A stretch of DNA of 64,000 bases. Source: Ruminococcus flavefaciens FD-1. GTDB lineage: Bacteria > Bacillota > Clostridia > Oscillospirales > Ruminococcaceae. The notes below the pieces were generated by a model. The model had not been told where the DNA came from and made no database searches. It was given only the letters and a program-made list of their open reading frames with translations. The stretch covers positions 36,940 through 100,939 of the forward strand of contig ACOK01000110.1 in the NCBI GenBank assembly GCA_000174895.1, written 5' to 3'. Positions 9,001 to 31,128 of the stretch are shown one piece after another (position 1 is the stretch's first letter; the number at the start of each line of letters is the position of its first letter). A program made the position numbers and the translations under genes.

Positions 9001-9084
9001 AAAGGCGAATTCCGTGCCGCTGATGATGACGGCGGCGGAAGTACCGATGATATAGACAATATCCGTAAAAACTATAAGGAATAG
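6004..9084 (+). CDS. Beta-propeller (Reg_prop/Y_Y_Y) membrane receptor with cytoplasmic HD-GYP output
   Basis: 1026 residues. A signal peptide (1-35, cleavage near ITASA) is followed by about 650 residues of two-component-regulator propeller repeats, recognisable by recurring units such as DGFLWMGSYSGLVRYDG and KERLWIGTNDSGAVV. A Y_Y_Y-like Ig domain follows (about 690-770: VTYQLEGFDSS, SYHFTIRISDSLGNNSN), then one membrane helix (about 780-801) and a canonical HD-GYP domain (about 825-1000: HSTRVAEYTAML, LLHDIGKVGIPPEVL, HHERPDGKGYP). All metal-ligand positions I can place are present. The propeller-Y_Y_Y module is best known as the periplasmic sensor of Bacteroides hybrid two-component systems for polysaccharide breakdown products; here the output should be c-di-GMP hydrolysis instead. 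Ligand unknown; a plant-glycan fragment is a reasonable guess. Confidence 0.9.
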   Translation: MNIKGSGRYRGRITASLTAMALVCTGVSGQITASAEKDAVLAVDPSGKEKSYSAVLYDNTNGLPTSEANDIIETPDGFLWMGSYSGLVRYDGNSFERVDSTTGVTSVVDLFVDSKERLWIGTNDSGAVVMENGRYVRFSKSDGLRSLSVRSITEDSRGNIYLATTRGVVLVDKDLQVQAVDYPELDDEYIRSVDTGADDVVYGVTIEGDVFTMKNGSVTDFRTSEELGIDDIYSIMPDPDAPGYLYIGNKHSEIYYGSIESGFSSDDVTDVSPLSYINYMDMIDGDLWVCADNGIGYINSENGSVRQIENIPMNTSVDSMTTDYQGNLWFVSSNQGVMKIVPNQFNDIYEKYGLTREVVYTTCMYEDKLFIGTKNSGLTVLDGNGIVKKMPLKSSVSASGEKFDDTDLISMLKDVRIRSIIRDSRNRLWISTYGENALIRYDNGDVVKFTTADGLPSERIKAVYECDDGTVFVASTGGASVIRDDKVEKVYDESAGIDNTEVLTVCEGFSNDMIIGSDGDGMYVVSGDSVRHLGIDSGLGSEVVMRVKKDISRDILWIVTSNSIAYMDKDYKITTIKKFPYSNNFDLYENSRGDMWILSSNGLYVVPVEQMLANGDIKPVYYGRDNGLSCITTSNSYSELTADGDLYIAGTTGVVKANIEKPLEDVEDIKLSIPYLESDGEIIYPDDNGVFHVPSDSMKLTVNSFVYNYSLVNPQVTYQLEGFDSSSMTIKRSDLAPIDYTNLNGGSYHFTIRISDSLGNNSNELSVRIVKEKKLYEQMWFRIGVLLLLAALIALAAILYIRHRTKVFLKKEKENKMLIREMVEAFAKVIDMKDKYTNGHSTRVAEYTAMLTRELGYDEETVENYYNIALLHDIGKVGIPPEVLNKPGKLTDTEFNVIKSHSALGYNALKDISIMPELAVGAGAHHERPDGKGYPKGAKGDDIPRVAQIIAVADTFDAMYSDRPYRKRMKFDKAVSIVREARGTQLMEDVVDAFLRLVEKGEFRAADDDGGGSTDDIDNIRKNYKE

Positions 9085-9139
9085 AGTTTACTCTTTTCGG
9101 TGAAAATTTACAAATACTTCATAATTTATCAGCAATTTT

Positions 9140-9210
9140 TTGACAGATGTGCAGTGGATATTATGGTATAATATGAGTGTATACATGAAATTATATCGTG
9201 TGTACACTCA
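9140..9210 (+). promoter_or_regulatory. Promoter with downstream dyad for the FIST-EAL gene
   Basis: TATAAT at 9167-9172 has an extended -10 TGG; TTGACA at 9140 lies 21 nt upstream, too far for a standard spacer. Directly after the -10 comes a 12-bp dyad: TGAGTGTATACA (9174-9185) and TGTGTACACTCA (9199-9210), one G-T wobble. It could be an operator or a 5'-end hairpin. The motif ATATGAGTGTATAC recurs with one inserted T upstream of the giant gene at 13926. Confidence 0.5.
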
Positions 9211-9262
9211 TTTACTATCTGTACATAAAAATATACGGATAGTGGATATGGAGGTATAACAG

Positions 9263-11878
9263 GTGTTTACGTGGAATTTTCAATATATTTCTAAGGCAAG
9301 ACTTGAAGAAGCTTTCAATCAGCTGATGCTTGACCCGAAACGTGGAGACATACTTATCCGTATACATACAGCTATACACCTGGAGGAAGAGGCTGTTGAC
9401 CTTGCAAGATTCATAGCCCAGCTTGTTCCGGGCGCACATATCTTCGGCACAAGTACCTCTGCTGTTATCAGCTGGGGAAAGATATCACCGAACCAGTGCG
9501 TAATTTCAGTTACGCAGATGAATTCCGGCAGAGTCAGAACTGCACTTCTGCCTACATTTGATGACAAGGATCTGCCAATACCTCCCGGGACCCTTTGTCA
9601 GAATGTGAAGGATGCTGTGTATGACAGCGATACCAAGCTGATGCTGACTTTCCTGACGGGCAAGTATCTGGATGTATTCAGCTTTGTCGAACTGTGCAAT
9701 GATTATTTCCCCGATGTGCAGATGGTAGGCGGCCTTGCAAATACATTTGAGATAAGTCGGAAGGAATTTCTGGCTTCGGGATTCGTTTTCAACGAAAACG
9801 GCTGGACCAATAAAGGCATTATCGTTGCATCTGTCGGCGGAAACAATCTGGAGTGCTACAGTTCCTATGCTACGGGAGTTCAGGTCATCGGCGACGAAAT
9901 GGAAGTGACCGATACTTTCGGCACCTGCATCCTCTCCCTTGACGGTAAGGATGCCGCTGAGGAGTATCGCATCGGTGTAGGCGAAATGCTGAAAAACAAG
10001 CCGGAGCTTTGTAATCTGTTTCCCTATGTTTATGCGGAAAGCGACGATGTGCCCGTGCTCATAAGTTTCACCGACGACAAGAGCATAAGCGACATCTTCA
10101 ACGACAGACTGCCCATAAACAGGAAGTTTTATGCTGACCATCCCGGTATAAACAAGCACAAGGTCAGGGAGTACATAAACGCCAATCATAACATCACAGT
10201 GGGCAAGAAGCTGAAAAGAGGCTTTATCTACGATAAGCGGATAATCTCGGATAACCGTGCTCTTTTCCGCCGTATCGAGAATTTCGAGAAGGCTGAAACG
10301 CTGTTCGGCTATAACTGCGTTGCCCGTGCACTGATATATTCCAACTGCATAAAGTGGGAGCTTTCCGCTTACGAGAATACCAATATATGCGGATGCGTCA
10401 CAGAAGGCGAGATAGCTTACGTCAACGGCAGAAATACCTTTACCAACTGCACTTTCGTTGTCTCTGTATTAGGTGAGGAGCCTGCAACTCAGGAGTACAA
10501 CCCCTATGCGTTCTCACATACGGATTCACTTGTTGCGGATAACCGTGAGCTTATCAACTACCTTTATGACGTAGAAGAGCAGCTTTCAAACAGCGACCAT
10601 CCCGATTCTGCGGAATCTCTGAAAGCATTCGTCCGTGACTGCGAACTGAAGCTTCTCTACACGGATAACGACGATATCCCCAATGCGGCGGCTATGAATA
10701 TGGACATAAAGCTTAAGGGATATGACCGTATCTGCATGATAAATGTTTTCGATACCACCAGCATGGAGACTGTTTTCTCCAAGCATATGATAGACCTTAC
10801 CTATAAAAACTACATAACCAACTGCATGACATTTGCAAAGCAGAAAAATTACACCATGTACCTTATAGATAAATGGCAGATCGCAGTTGGCGCTCCGTCT
10901 TACATGGTGGCGCTTTCTGATTTCGTCAGCGATATGGAGGCGCTCCAGAGGATAATGTTTGAATCTTCGGAGGAGTACATTGCTATCGTCCCCATGTTCT
11001 GTGTTATGGACGACTGTACTGTTGACAATGTTGAACCTGTGTATTACTCCGCAAGAGTGGAAATGATGCAGAAAAACATACAGTTCTATGTGCGTGACAC
11101 CAAGTTCGGACAGCTTGATGAGGAGAGCATACGTCAGCGTTTCCATATGGTGAACGTGATAAACTATGCTATCTCCCATGATAAGGTGATCCCATACTAT
11201 CAGGGGATCCATGACAACAACACAGAGCATATCCATCACTATGAATCGCTGATGCGCGTTGAGGATGAAAACGGAACGATCTACTATCCCGGAAGCTTCC
11301 TTGATGTGGCAAGATCATACGGCCTGCTGTACGATTCGCTTTCGGCTGCAATGATCAGAAAGGTCTTTGAAAAATTCAGGAATGCAGAGGGAAAAAGCGT
11401 CAGCATAAACCTGAGTATCAGAGATATCAAGAACCGTGAACTGGTGGACTATATTTTTGAATTCCTGTCCATGGTAAGGCATCCTGAGAATTTCGTGTTC
11501 GAGATACTTGAGAATGAGGATATAGACGATTATGACGAGCTTATCACTTTTGTTGACAGGATACACGATCTCGGTGCACTTATCTCCATCGATGATTTCG
11601 GCAGCGGTTTCTCGAATCTGCTCCATTTAGCCAATATCCACTCGGACTATCTGAAAATAGACGGTTCTATCATCAGAAAGTGCTGTGAGGACAAGGAATC
11701 AGAAAACCTTATTGCTCTTATCTCGGGCTGGAAACAGCTGATAGGCAGGGATATAAGGATAATTGCCGAATTCGTGGAAAATGAGGCGATACAGTCAAAG
11801 CTTCTGGCTTATGACATTGATTTTTCCCAGGGATATCTTTTCTCTGTGCCAAGCCCGGAAATTGAAGGGCTTCCCTGA
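9263..11878 (+). CDS. FIST - degenerate GGDEF - EAL protein, predicted c-di-GMP phosphodiesterase
   Basis: 871 residues from a GTG start with GGAGGT 7 nt upstream. Residues about 30-400 match the FIST sensory family (FIST_N with LVPGAHIFGTSTSA and VQMVGGLANTFE, then FIST_C), linked in other bacteria to sensing small ligands, probably amino acids. Residues about 455-620 have the spacing of a GGDEF domain but no GGDEF signature, so it should be inactive. Residues about 635-870 are EAL: YESLMR replaces YEALLR but keeps the metal-binding Glu; also INLS, FEILENE, DDFGSGFSNL, LKIDG, AEFVE and SQGYLF. The residues I associate with catalysis all seem present. No membrane segment. The LacI-like gene follows after 23 nt, so the two form an operon. 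Confidence 0.87.
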   Translation: MFTWNFQYISKARLEEAFNQLMLDPKRGDILIRIHTAIHLEEEAVDLARFIAQLVPGAHIFGTSTSAVISWGKISPNQCVISVTQMNSGRVRTALLPTFDDKDLPIPPGTLCQNVKDAVYDSDTKLMLTFLTGKYLDVFSFVELCNDYFPDVQMVGGLANTFEISRKEFLASGFVFNENGWTNKGIIVASVGGNNLECYSSYATGVQVIGDEMEVTDTFGTCILSLDGKDAAEEYRIGVGEMLKNKPELCNLFPYVYAESDDVPVLISFTDDKSISDIFNDRLPINRKFYADHPGINKHKVREYINANHNITVGKKLKRGFIYDKRIISDNRALFRRIENFEKAETLFGYNCVARALIYSNCIKWELSAYENTNICGCVTEGEIAYVNGRNTFTNCTFVVSVLGEEPATQEYNPYAFSHTDSLVADNRELINYLYDVEEQLSNSDHPDSAESLKAFVRDCELKLLYTDNDDIPNAAAMNMDIKLKGYDRICMINVFDTTSMETVFSKHMIDLTYKNYITNCMTFAKQKNYTMYLIDKWQIAVGAPSYMVALSDFVSDMEALQRIMFESSEEYIAIVPMFCVMDDCTVDNVEPVYYSARVEMMQKNIQFYVRDTKFGQLDEESIRQRFHMVNVINYAISHDKVIPYYQGIHDNNTEHIHHYESLMRVEDENGTIYYPGSFLDVARSYGLLYDSLSAAMIRKVFEKFRNAEGKSVSINLSIRDIKNRELVDYIFEFLSMVRHPENFVFEILENEDIDDYDELITFVDRIHDLGALISIDDFGSGFSNLLHLANIHSDYLKIDGSIIRKCCEDKESENLIALISGWKQLIGRDIRIIAEFVENEAIQSKLLAYDIDFSQGYLFSVPSPEIEGLP

Positions 11879-11901
11879 GAATAAACAGAGGTGGTCACCT
11901 G

Positions 11902-13659
11902 ATGATAAAAAAGAATTCAAAGCCGAGAGTTATCGGAATAATCCTTGAAGAGATAGGTACTGATTTCTCGAAGGAACTGATACAGGGCGTGGCTGATGCT
12001 GTTCCTGATGACAGGAGCGTCCGTCTTATTGTAATTGCAGGAAAATATATTGATCCCGAGGTGGATTCTGTCAATATGCTTGCCTATAAAGCAATGTATA
12101 ATTCTATATTCAGACTGGATGAGCTGTGCGATATAGACGGTCTTATCATACACCTCGGCAGCATGAGCAGCCGCAGGAAAAAAGTCATAAAAACAGGCTA
12201 TTCCGAGAAATTCCAGAAGATACCAAAGGTCTTCATAGCCTCTGATATCGAGGGCGAGACTATAATAAACTATGACAATGAGAAAGGCATACGTGAGGCT
12301 GTTGACTGCCTTGTGAATGCGAATGACCTCACAAGGGTGTGTATGCTTGGCGGACGTGACGACAATATAGATGCAAGGGCGAGAAAACAGATATTCATCC
12401 GATGCCTTCAGGAAAACGGCGTGGCTTTTTGCGATAAGAATTACGAAAGAACCGATATGACCGAAAACTGCGTAGCTGAGGCTCTGAGGCTTCTTGAGCG
12501 GAATCCCGGAGTTCAGGCGATATTCTGCGTCAACGATTCCGTTGCAAAGGGACTCTATGAAGCTATGGCACAGAAGGATCTTGTGCCGGGCAGGGATATC
12601 CTTGTTTTCGGTTTTGACAATACCTTTATGGCGGGAGCGATGGTGCCTCCGCTGACTTCGATAGGTGCTGACAGCTGTACCCTCGGTCAGAGAGCGCTTG
12701 AAGTGCTTCTGGCTAAGCTTGACGGCAGAAATGCCGGTACCGAACTGGTGCCGACGAGACTTTACGGCAGAGAATCCATGAGCTATGATATGTATGATTA
12801 TACTACGATAGAATTGCTCAATGTGAATCCTCAGTTCATTTACAGAATGTTTGACGACTGTTTCTACAGATATCATAACAGCAGGCTGAAACGTGAAGAA
12901 GTAGATCTGAAAAGGCTTTACTATGAATTTATTTTCAGAATGCTCCAGGCCATGAAACACCGCTATATGGGTGTTGAAGAGTTTTACGCTCTTGGACATA
13001 TGATAGATGTTTTCTTCGACAAGGGCGCTATGAATTATACAGACGCCATAAAGCTTGTCAAGTGCATAGAAAAATTACAGGCGGCAATGAATTCGCAGCA
13101 AAGATCTCCTGCGTCAAATATAAGGATAAACCGCTTGTTTCAGCGGATGAAGGACAGAGCTATCTATTCGCTTTCGGGGCAGAAAACCGCAGAGCATGAT
13201 CTGCACTACGAAAATGTAAGAATGATGCACGACTTTATGGTCGTGTCGTCCTCATACGGAGTTCATGGTGATCGCAGGCCTGACCTTGTTTGCAGAAATA
13301 TCGACAAGCTCGGCCTTACCCACGCCATACTGTATCTGCTGGATGAGCCGCTGAAGTATGACATTACAAGCAGAGTTGTATTTCCCGAGCATATCAGGAT
13401 GAAGTGCATACTCAGGGATAACGAGCTTTATCTGCTGCCGAAAGAGAGACAGAAATGTCACGTCAGCGAAATGTTTACGAGAAATGAGTTTTCTCTCAAA
13501 TGCAAGGGCTATGCAGCACTTCCTGTTTTTTATGATGATATGCTGTACGGAGTGCTGATGTGCGGCCTTGTGAATAACATATGCGACAGAGGAGAATACA
13601 TTGCCCTTCAGCTCGGAAGAGCGATCTATCTCGAAAGACTTCGTGAACAGATCAACTGA
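11902..13659 (+). CDS. LacI-type ligand-binding protein without DNA-binding domain, C-terminal GAF-like domain
   Basis: 585 residues. Residues about 10-300 resemble the periplasmic-binding fold of LacI/PurR regulators (VIGIILEEIGTDFSKELIQG, DIDGLIIHLGS, VQAIFCVNDSVAKGLYEAM, ILVFGFDNTFMA, PPLTSIGADS), but there is no N-terminal helix-turn-helix and no signal peptide, so it should be a cytoplasmic sugar sensor. Residues about 300-440 are helical. Residues about 445-585 look GAF-like and stop at LERLREQIN. In relatives I recall, such a sensor-GAF stem continues into a GGDEF domain; here it ends just where that would start. Terminator at 13695. It presumably acts by contacting another protein, perhaps the EAL protein encoded just upstream. 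Confidence 0.75.
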   Translation: MIKKNSKPRVIGIILEEIGTDFSKELIQGVADAVPDDRSVRLIVIAGKYIDPEVDSVNMLAYKAMYNSIFRLDELCDIDGLIIHLGSMSSRRKKVIKTGYSEKFQKIPKVFIASDIEGETIINYDNEKGIREAVDCLVNANDLTRVCMLGGRDDNIDARARKQIFIRCLQENGVAFCDKNYERTDMTENCVAEALRLLERNPGVQAIFCVNDSVAKGLYEAMAQKDLVPGRDILVFGFDNTFMAGAMVPPLTSIGADSCTLGQRALEVLLAKLDGRNAGTELVPTRLYGRESMSYDMYDYTTIELLNVNPQFIYRMFDDCFYRYHNSRLKREEVDLKRLYYEFIFRMLQAMKHRYMGVEEFYALGHMIDVFFDKGAMNYTDAIKLVKCIEKLQAAMNSQQRSPASNIRINRLFQRMKDRAIYSLSGQKTAEHDLHYENVRMMHDFMVVSSSYGVHGDRRPDLVCRNIDKLGLTHAILYLLDEPLKYDITSRVVFPEHIRMKCILRDNELYLLPKERQKCHVSEMFTRNEFSLKCKGYAALPVFYDDMLYGVLMCGLVNNICDRGEYIALQLGRAIYLERLREQIN

Positions 13660-13694
13660 AAAGACATCTTCACCATTCCCACAATTATATTTTG

Positions 13695-13726
13695 AAAAGG
13701 AGCAGGAACAGTCTGCTCCTTTTTCA
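13695..13726 (+). terminator. Intrinsic terminator of the FIST-EAL / LacI-like operon
   Basis: Stem AAAAGGAGCAG / CTGCTCCTTTT with a 7-nt loop, followed by a T-rich tract; 35 nt after the stop codon. Confidence 0.9.
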
Positions 13727-14063
13727 TTTTATTAATGTATATAGTATACAGGTTTTTATATATGGGTATATTATTACTCACGGTAAAATTAAATGATGGG
13801 TACAAACCGCTTTGTTATGCAAAACTACCAAAAACAGTCGGGAAAATTAGGCAGCCGAAAATAATTTGTTTACAAATGGTATATTGAAATGAGAGGGATT
13901 AAGTGTTAAAATTAATCCATATTATATATGAGTGTTATACGCATATATGATATGACAAAATAGGTCGATCTATTGTTGTTTCCGCTATGATACAGGGATC
14001 ATTAATTAAGGGGAAGGGCCTTGTAATAACGGTGACGATAATAGTGAACACGAAGGGAGTGGT
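13727..14063 (+). promoter_or_regulatory. Upstream region of the giant adhesin gene with two dyads
   Basis: 337 nt, AT-rich, no gene. A TATTAT hexamer (13920-13925) is followed by ATATGAGTGTTATAC, nearly the motif that follows the -10 of the FIST-EAL gene. Here it sits in a dyad with arms ATATATGAGT (13924-13933) and ACGCATATAT (13939-13948). A second dyad, AATAGGTCGATCTATT, lies at 13959-13974. No good -35 box stands 17 nt before TATTAT. The part around 13790-13855 (GCAAAACTACC, then GGCAGCCG) faintly recalls parts of c-di-GMP-I aptamers, but I could not fold it to that consensus. The start codon has AAGGGAG 6 nt upstream. Confidence 0.4.
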
Positions 14064-29288
<15,225 letters not shown>

Positions 29289-29322
29289 TCTCAGATCAGC
29301 TGATCCACGCAGTTAAGAATAA

Positions 29323-29353
29323 CGGCTCCCATTCCGGGAGCCGTTTCTTTTTT
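29323..29353 (+). terminator. Terminator of the giant adhesin gene
   Basis: Perfect 8-bp stem CGGCTCCC / GGGAGCCG with loop ATTCC, followed by TTTCTTTTTT. Confidence 0.93.
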
Positions 29354-29363
29354 GTGAAAACAC

Positions 29364-29392
29364 TTGTCAAAAATGAATATGTGTGGTATAAT
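29364..29392 (+). promoter_or_regulatory. Promoter of corA
   Basis: TTGTCA (29364-29369), 17-nt spacer, TATAAT (29387-29392). It leaves an untranslated leader of about 210 nt before the corA ATG. Confidence 0.75.
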
Positions 29393-29484
29393 GAATTAAG
29401 TGTGAACAGGTATCACATAAACTATCTTTATCCGTGAAGCTATGGCTTCTGCGGAATTATTCCAATGATCTACGGAGGTGTATT

Positions 29485-29526
29485 ATGAGTTCTGACCCTT
29501 GCGGGAGTTTGTTGAATATCCCTTGA
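29485..29526 (+). CDS. Possible 13-residue leader peptide upstream of corA
   Basis: ATG 29485 follows an excellent ribosome site (GGAGGTG, about 7 nt away) and encodes MSSDPCGSLLNIP, then TGA. It is in the same frame as corA, and after the TGA the frame stays open to the corA ATG. Pro-containing leader peptides upstream of Mg transporters (corL and mgtL of enterics) couple Mg supply to expression; a similar role here is inference. Confidence 0.4.
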   Translation: MSSDPCGSLLNIP

Positions 29527-29610
29527 TCCGGCGGACGCTCATGCTCTCTGACCTTCGCCGGAAATAACGGCGAAAGGAGCTGTCTGTATCACATACAGGC
29601 AATAATAAAA
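29527..29610 (+). promoter_or_regulatory. corA leader with two mutually exclusive hairpins
   Basis: CCGGCGGA (29528-29535) can pair with TTCGCCGG (29554-29561). The latter can instead pair as TTCGCCG (29554-29560) with CGGCGAA (29568-29574) around the loop GAAATAA. A third hairpin, CTGTAT-CAC-ATACAG (29584-29598), lies between AAAGGAG (29573-29579) and ATG 29611; folding it would bring that distant ribosome site closer to the start. None has a U-tract, so control of translation is more likely than attenuation. Confidence 0.4.
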
Positions 29611-30537
29611 ATGATCAGTTTTTTCACTTCGGAAAACGGCGTTCTGAAAGAGCTTGAAGCTCCCGTTGCAGGATGCTGGATATCTGTTGTTGACCCCAAC
29701 CCGGAAGAGGTAAGGGAGCTTATCGAGGACTACGGACTCGACAACGGCTTCGTAAGGTCATCAATAGATGAGGAGGAGTCGTCACGTATCGAGCGTGAGG
29801 ACGACCAGACCCTTGTCATCATCGATACCCCTGTATCATCTGTGGACGATGACAAGACCAAGAACTTCTACACTATGCCGATGGGCATAATCATCACAGA
29901 AGAATACGTTTTCACCATCTCCATCAAGGAGACACAGATAATCAAAGAGGCAATGCGAGGCGGAATACGAAATCTCAGACCTGCATTCAAGACCAGATTC
30001 GTGCTCCAGATGCTTCTGCGGATTGCGGCGCTGTTCCTCAATTATCTGAAGCAGATAGATAAGATATCATCCGCAGCAGAACAGGAACTCCATGACGCAA
30101 TGAAGAACGAGCTTCTCATGCAGCTGCTTGCCCTTGAGAAATCGCTGGTATACTTCTCGACTTCACTGAAGGCGAACGAAGCGACCATTGAAAAGATATT
30201 CCGTGGCAGAGTTATAAAGCTTTACGACGAGGATCAGGATCTTCTTGAAGATGTTCTCATCGAAATGAAGCAGGCCATTGAGATGGCAAGTATTTACACG
30301 GGTATCCTTTCCAGTATGATGGATGGTTTCTCATCGGTGATCTCCAACAATCTGAATATGGTAATGTGGCGATTGACGATAGTGACCATACTCATGGAGA
30401 TACCGAACATCATATTTGCGTTCTACGGAATCAACTGTCCCGACGTGCCGATGAACTACACATGGTTCGCCATATCCCTTGCCATAGCGCTTATGGCAAT
30501 AGCGGCATTCATCCTCCTCAAATGGAAAAAGAAATAG
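29611..30537 (+). CDS. corA: CorA-family divalent metal (Mg2+) transporter
   Basis: 308 residues, normal for CorA. A long, mostly helical cytoplasmic N-terminal part (EQELHDAMKNELLMQLLALE, then ANEATIEKIFRGRVIKL) precedes two C-terminal membrane helices separated by the loop YGINCPDVPMNYTW and ending LLKWKKK. The family signature at the end of the first helix is usually YGMN; here it is YGIN, so Met becomes Ile in the selectivity motif. Function as a pentameric Mg/Co channel follows from the family. Transcribed alone; the leader may provide ion- or translation-dependent control. Confidence 0.88.
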   Translation: MISFFTSENGVLKELEAPVAGCWISVVDPNPEEVRELIEDYGLDNGFVRSSIDEEESSRIEREDDQTLVIIDTPVSSVDDDKTKNFYTMPMGIIITEEYVFTISIKETQIIKEAMRGGIRNLRPAFKTRFVLQMLLRIAALFLNYLKQIDKISSAAEQELHDAMKNELLMQLLALEKSLVYFSTSLKANEATIEKIFRGRVIKLYDEDQDLLEDVLIEMKQAIEMASIYTGILSSMMDGFSSVISNNLNMVMWRLTIVTILMEIPNIIFAFYGINCPDVPMNYTWFAISLAIALMAIAAFILLKWKKK

Positions 30538-30540
30538 TGG

Positions 30541-30870
30541 GGACGCCCCCGCCGCTGAGCGAGCGGCGGCGCCTGTCACGATTCGCTCGTAAACTCGCTT
30601 ACTCTGTACATTAAGCATAATCTGCTTTCGCACACTGATACTTCTTGTTTGAGGTGAATATAAATTTGTAGGGGCTGCCTTTGGCGGCCCTTCAGTTTGT
30701 CATAAAAGTCATTTTTGAGATCGGTTATATCAAGGGCGCTCGGAAAGCGCCCCCTACAAATCGGCTATTTTACGTTGAATTATGTAGGGGCGAGTTCCGC
30801 TCGCCCGCATATTTTAGAAAAACATCAGCTTTTTTGACACTCTGAGGGGTTGCTTTTGGCGCCCCTTTTT
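30541..30870. repeat. Cluster of REP-like palindromes downstream of corA
   Basis: No gene. First a CGCCGCT-GAGCG-AGCGGCG hairpin just after the corA stop and a stretch (30551-30640) matched again at 38187-38285. Then palindromes of the family TGTAGGGGC-stem-GCCC: 30667-30690 (forward), 30733-30759 (reverse), 30783-30806 (forward) and a degenerate one at 30844-30870 ending in a T-run that could serve as a terminator. Confidence 0.7.
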
Positions 30871-30931
30871 ATGCATCCTCAAATCAGACAGCCTGCTCTG
30901 CAAAAAAATCCCCCGGATCAACGATATATCA

Positions 30932-30960
30932 TTGACACGAAAATAAATTTATGCTAAAAT
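30932..30960 (+). promoter_or_regulatory. Promoter of the second sigma/anti-sigma operon
   Basis: TTGACA (30932-30937), 17-nt spacer, TAAAAT (30955-30960). The leader to the sigma start is about 165 nt; I see no regulatory element in it. Confidence 0.7.
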
Positions 30961-31128
30961 ATATAGTGAGGCAGTTTATATCAAAATACTGCAATTTCAA
31001 TAAATCTGCCCCGATCCATTTGTACAATCATACGAAGTTTCGCTCAGCGAGTAAAAAAGTGCCCCGTTTTAAGCATTTATTTATAAGGGGGATTATTATC
31101 CGAAAGAAGATGCGGTCTTTGGAGGGAA

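Noticed and set aside
29400..29610. M-box Mg riboswitch before corA
   Set aside because: The conserved M-box segments I remember are not visible; the leader is better described by the small frame and alternative hairpins.
29485..29613. Readthrough or selenocysteine fusion of the 13-codon frame with corA across the TGA
   Set aside because: CorA begins normally at 29611, I see no SECIS-like element next to the TGA, and the intervening residues look non-coding.
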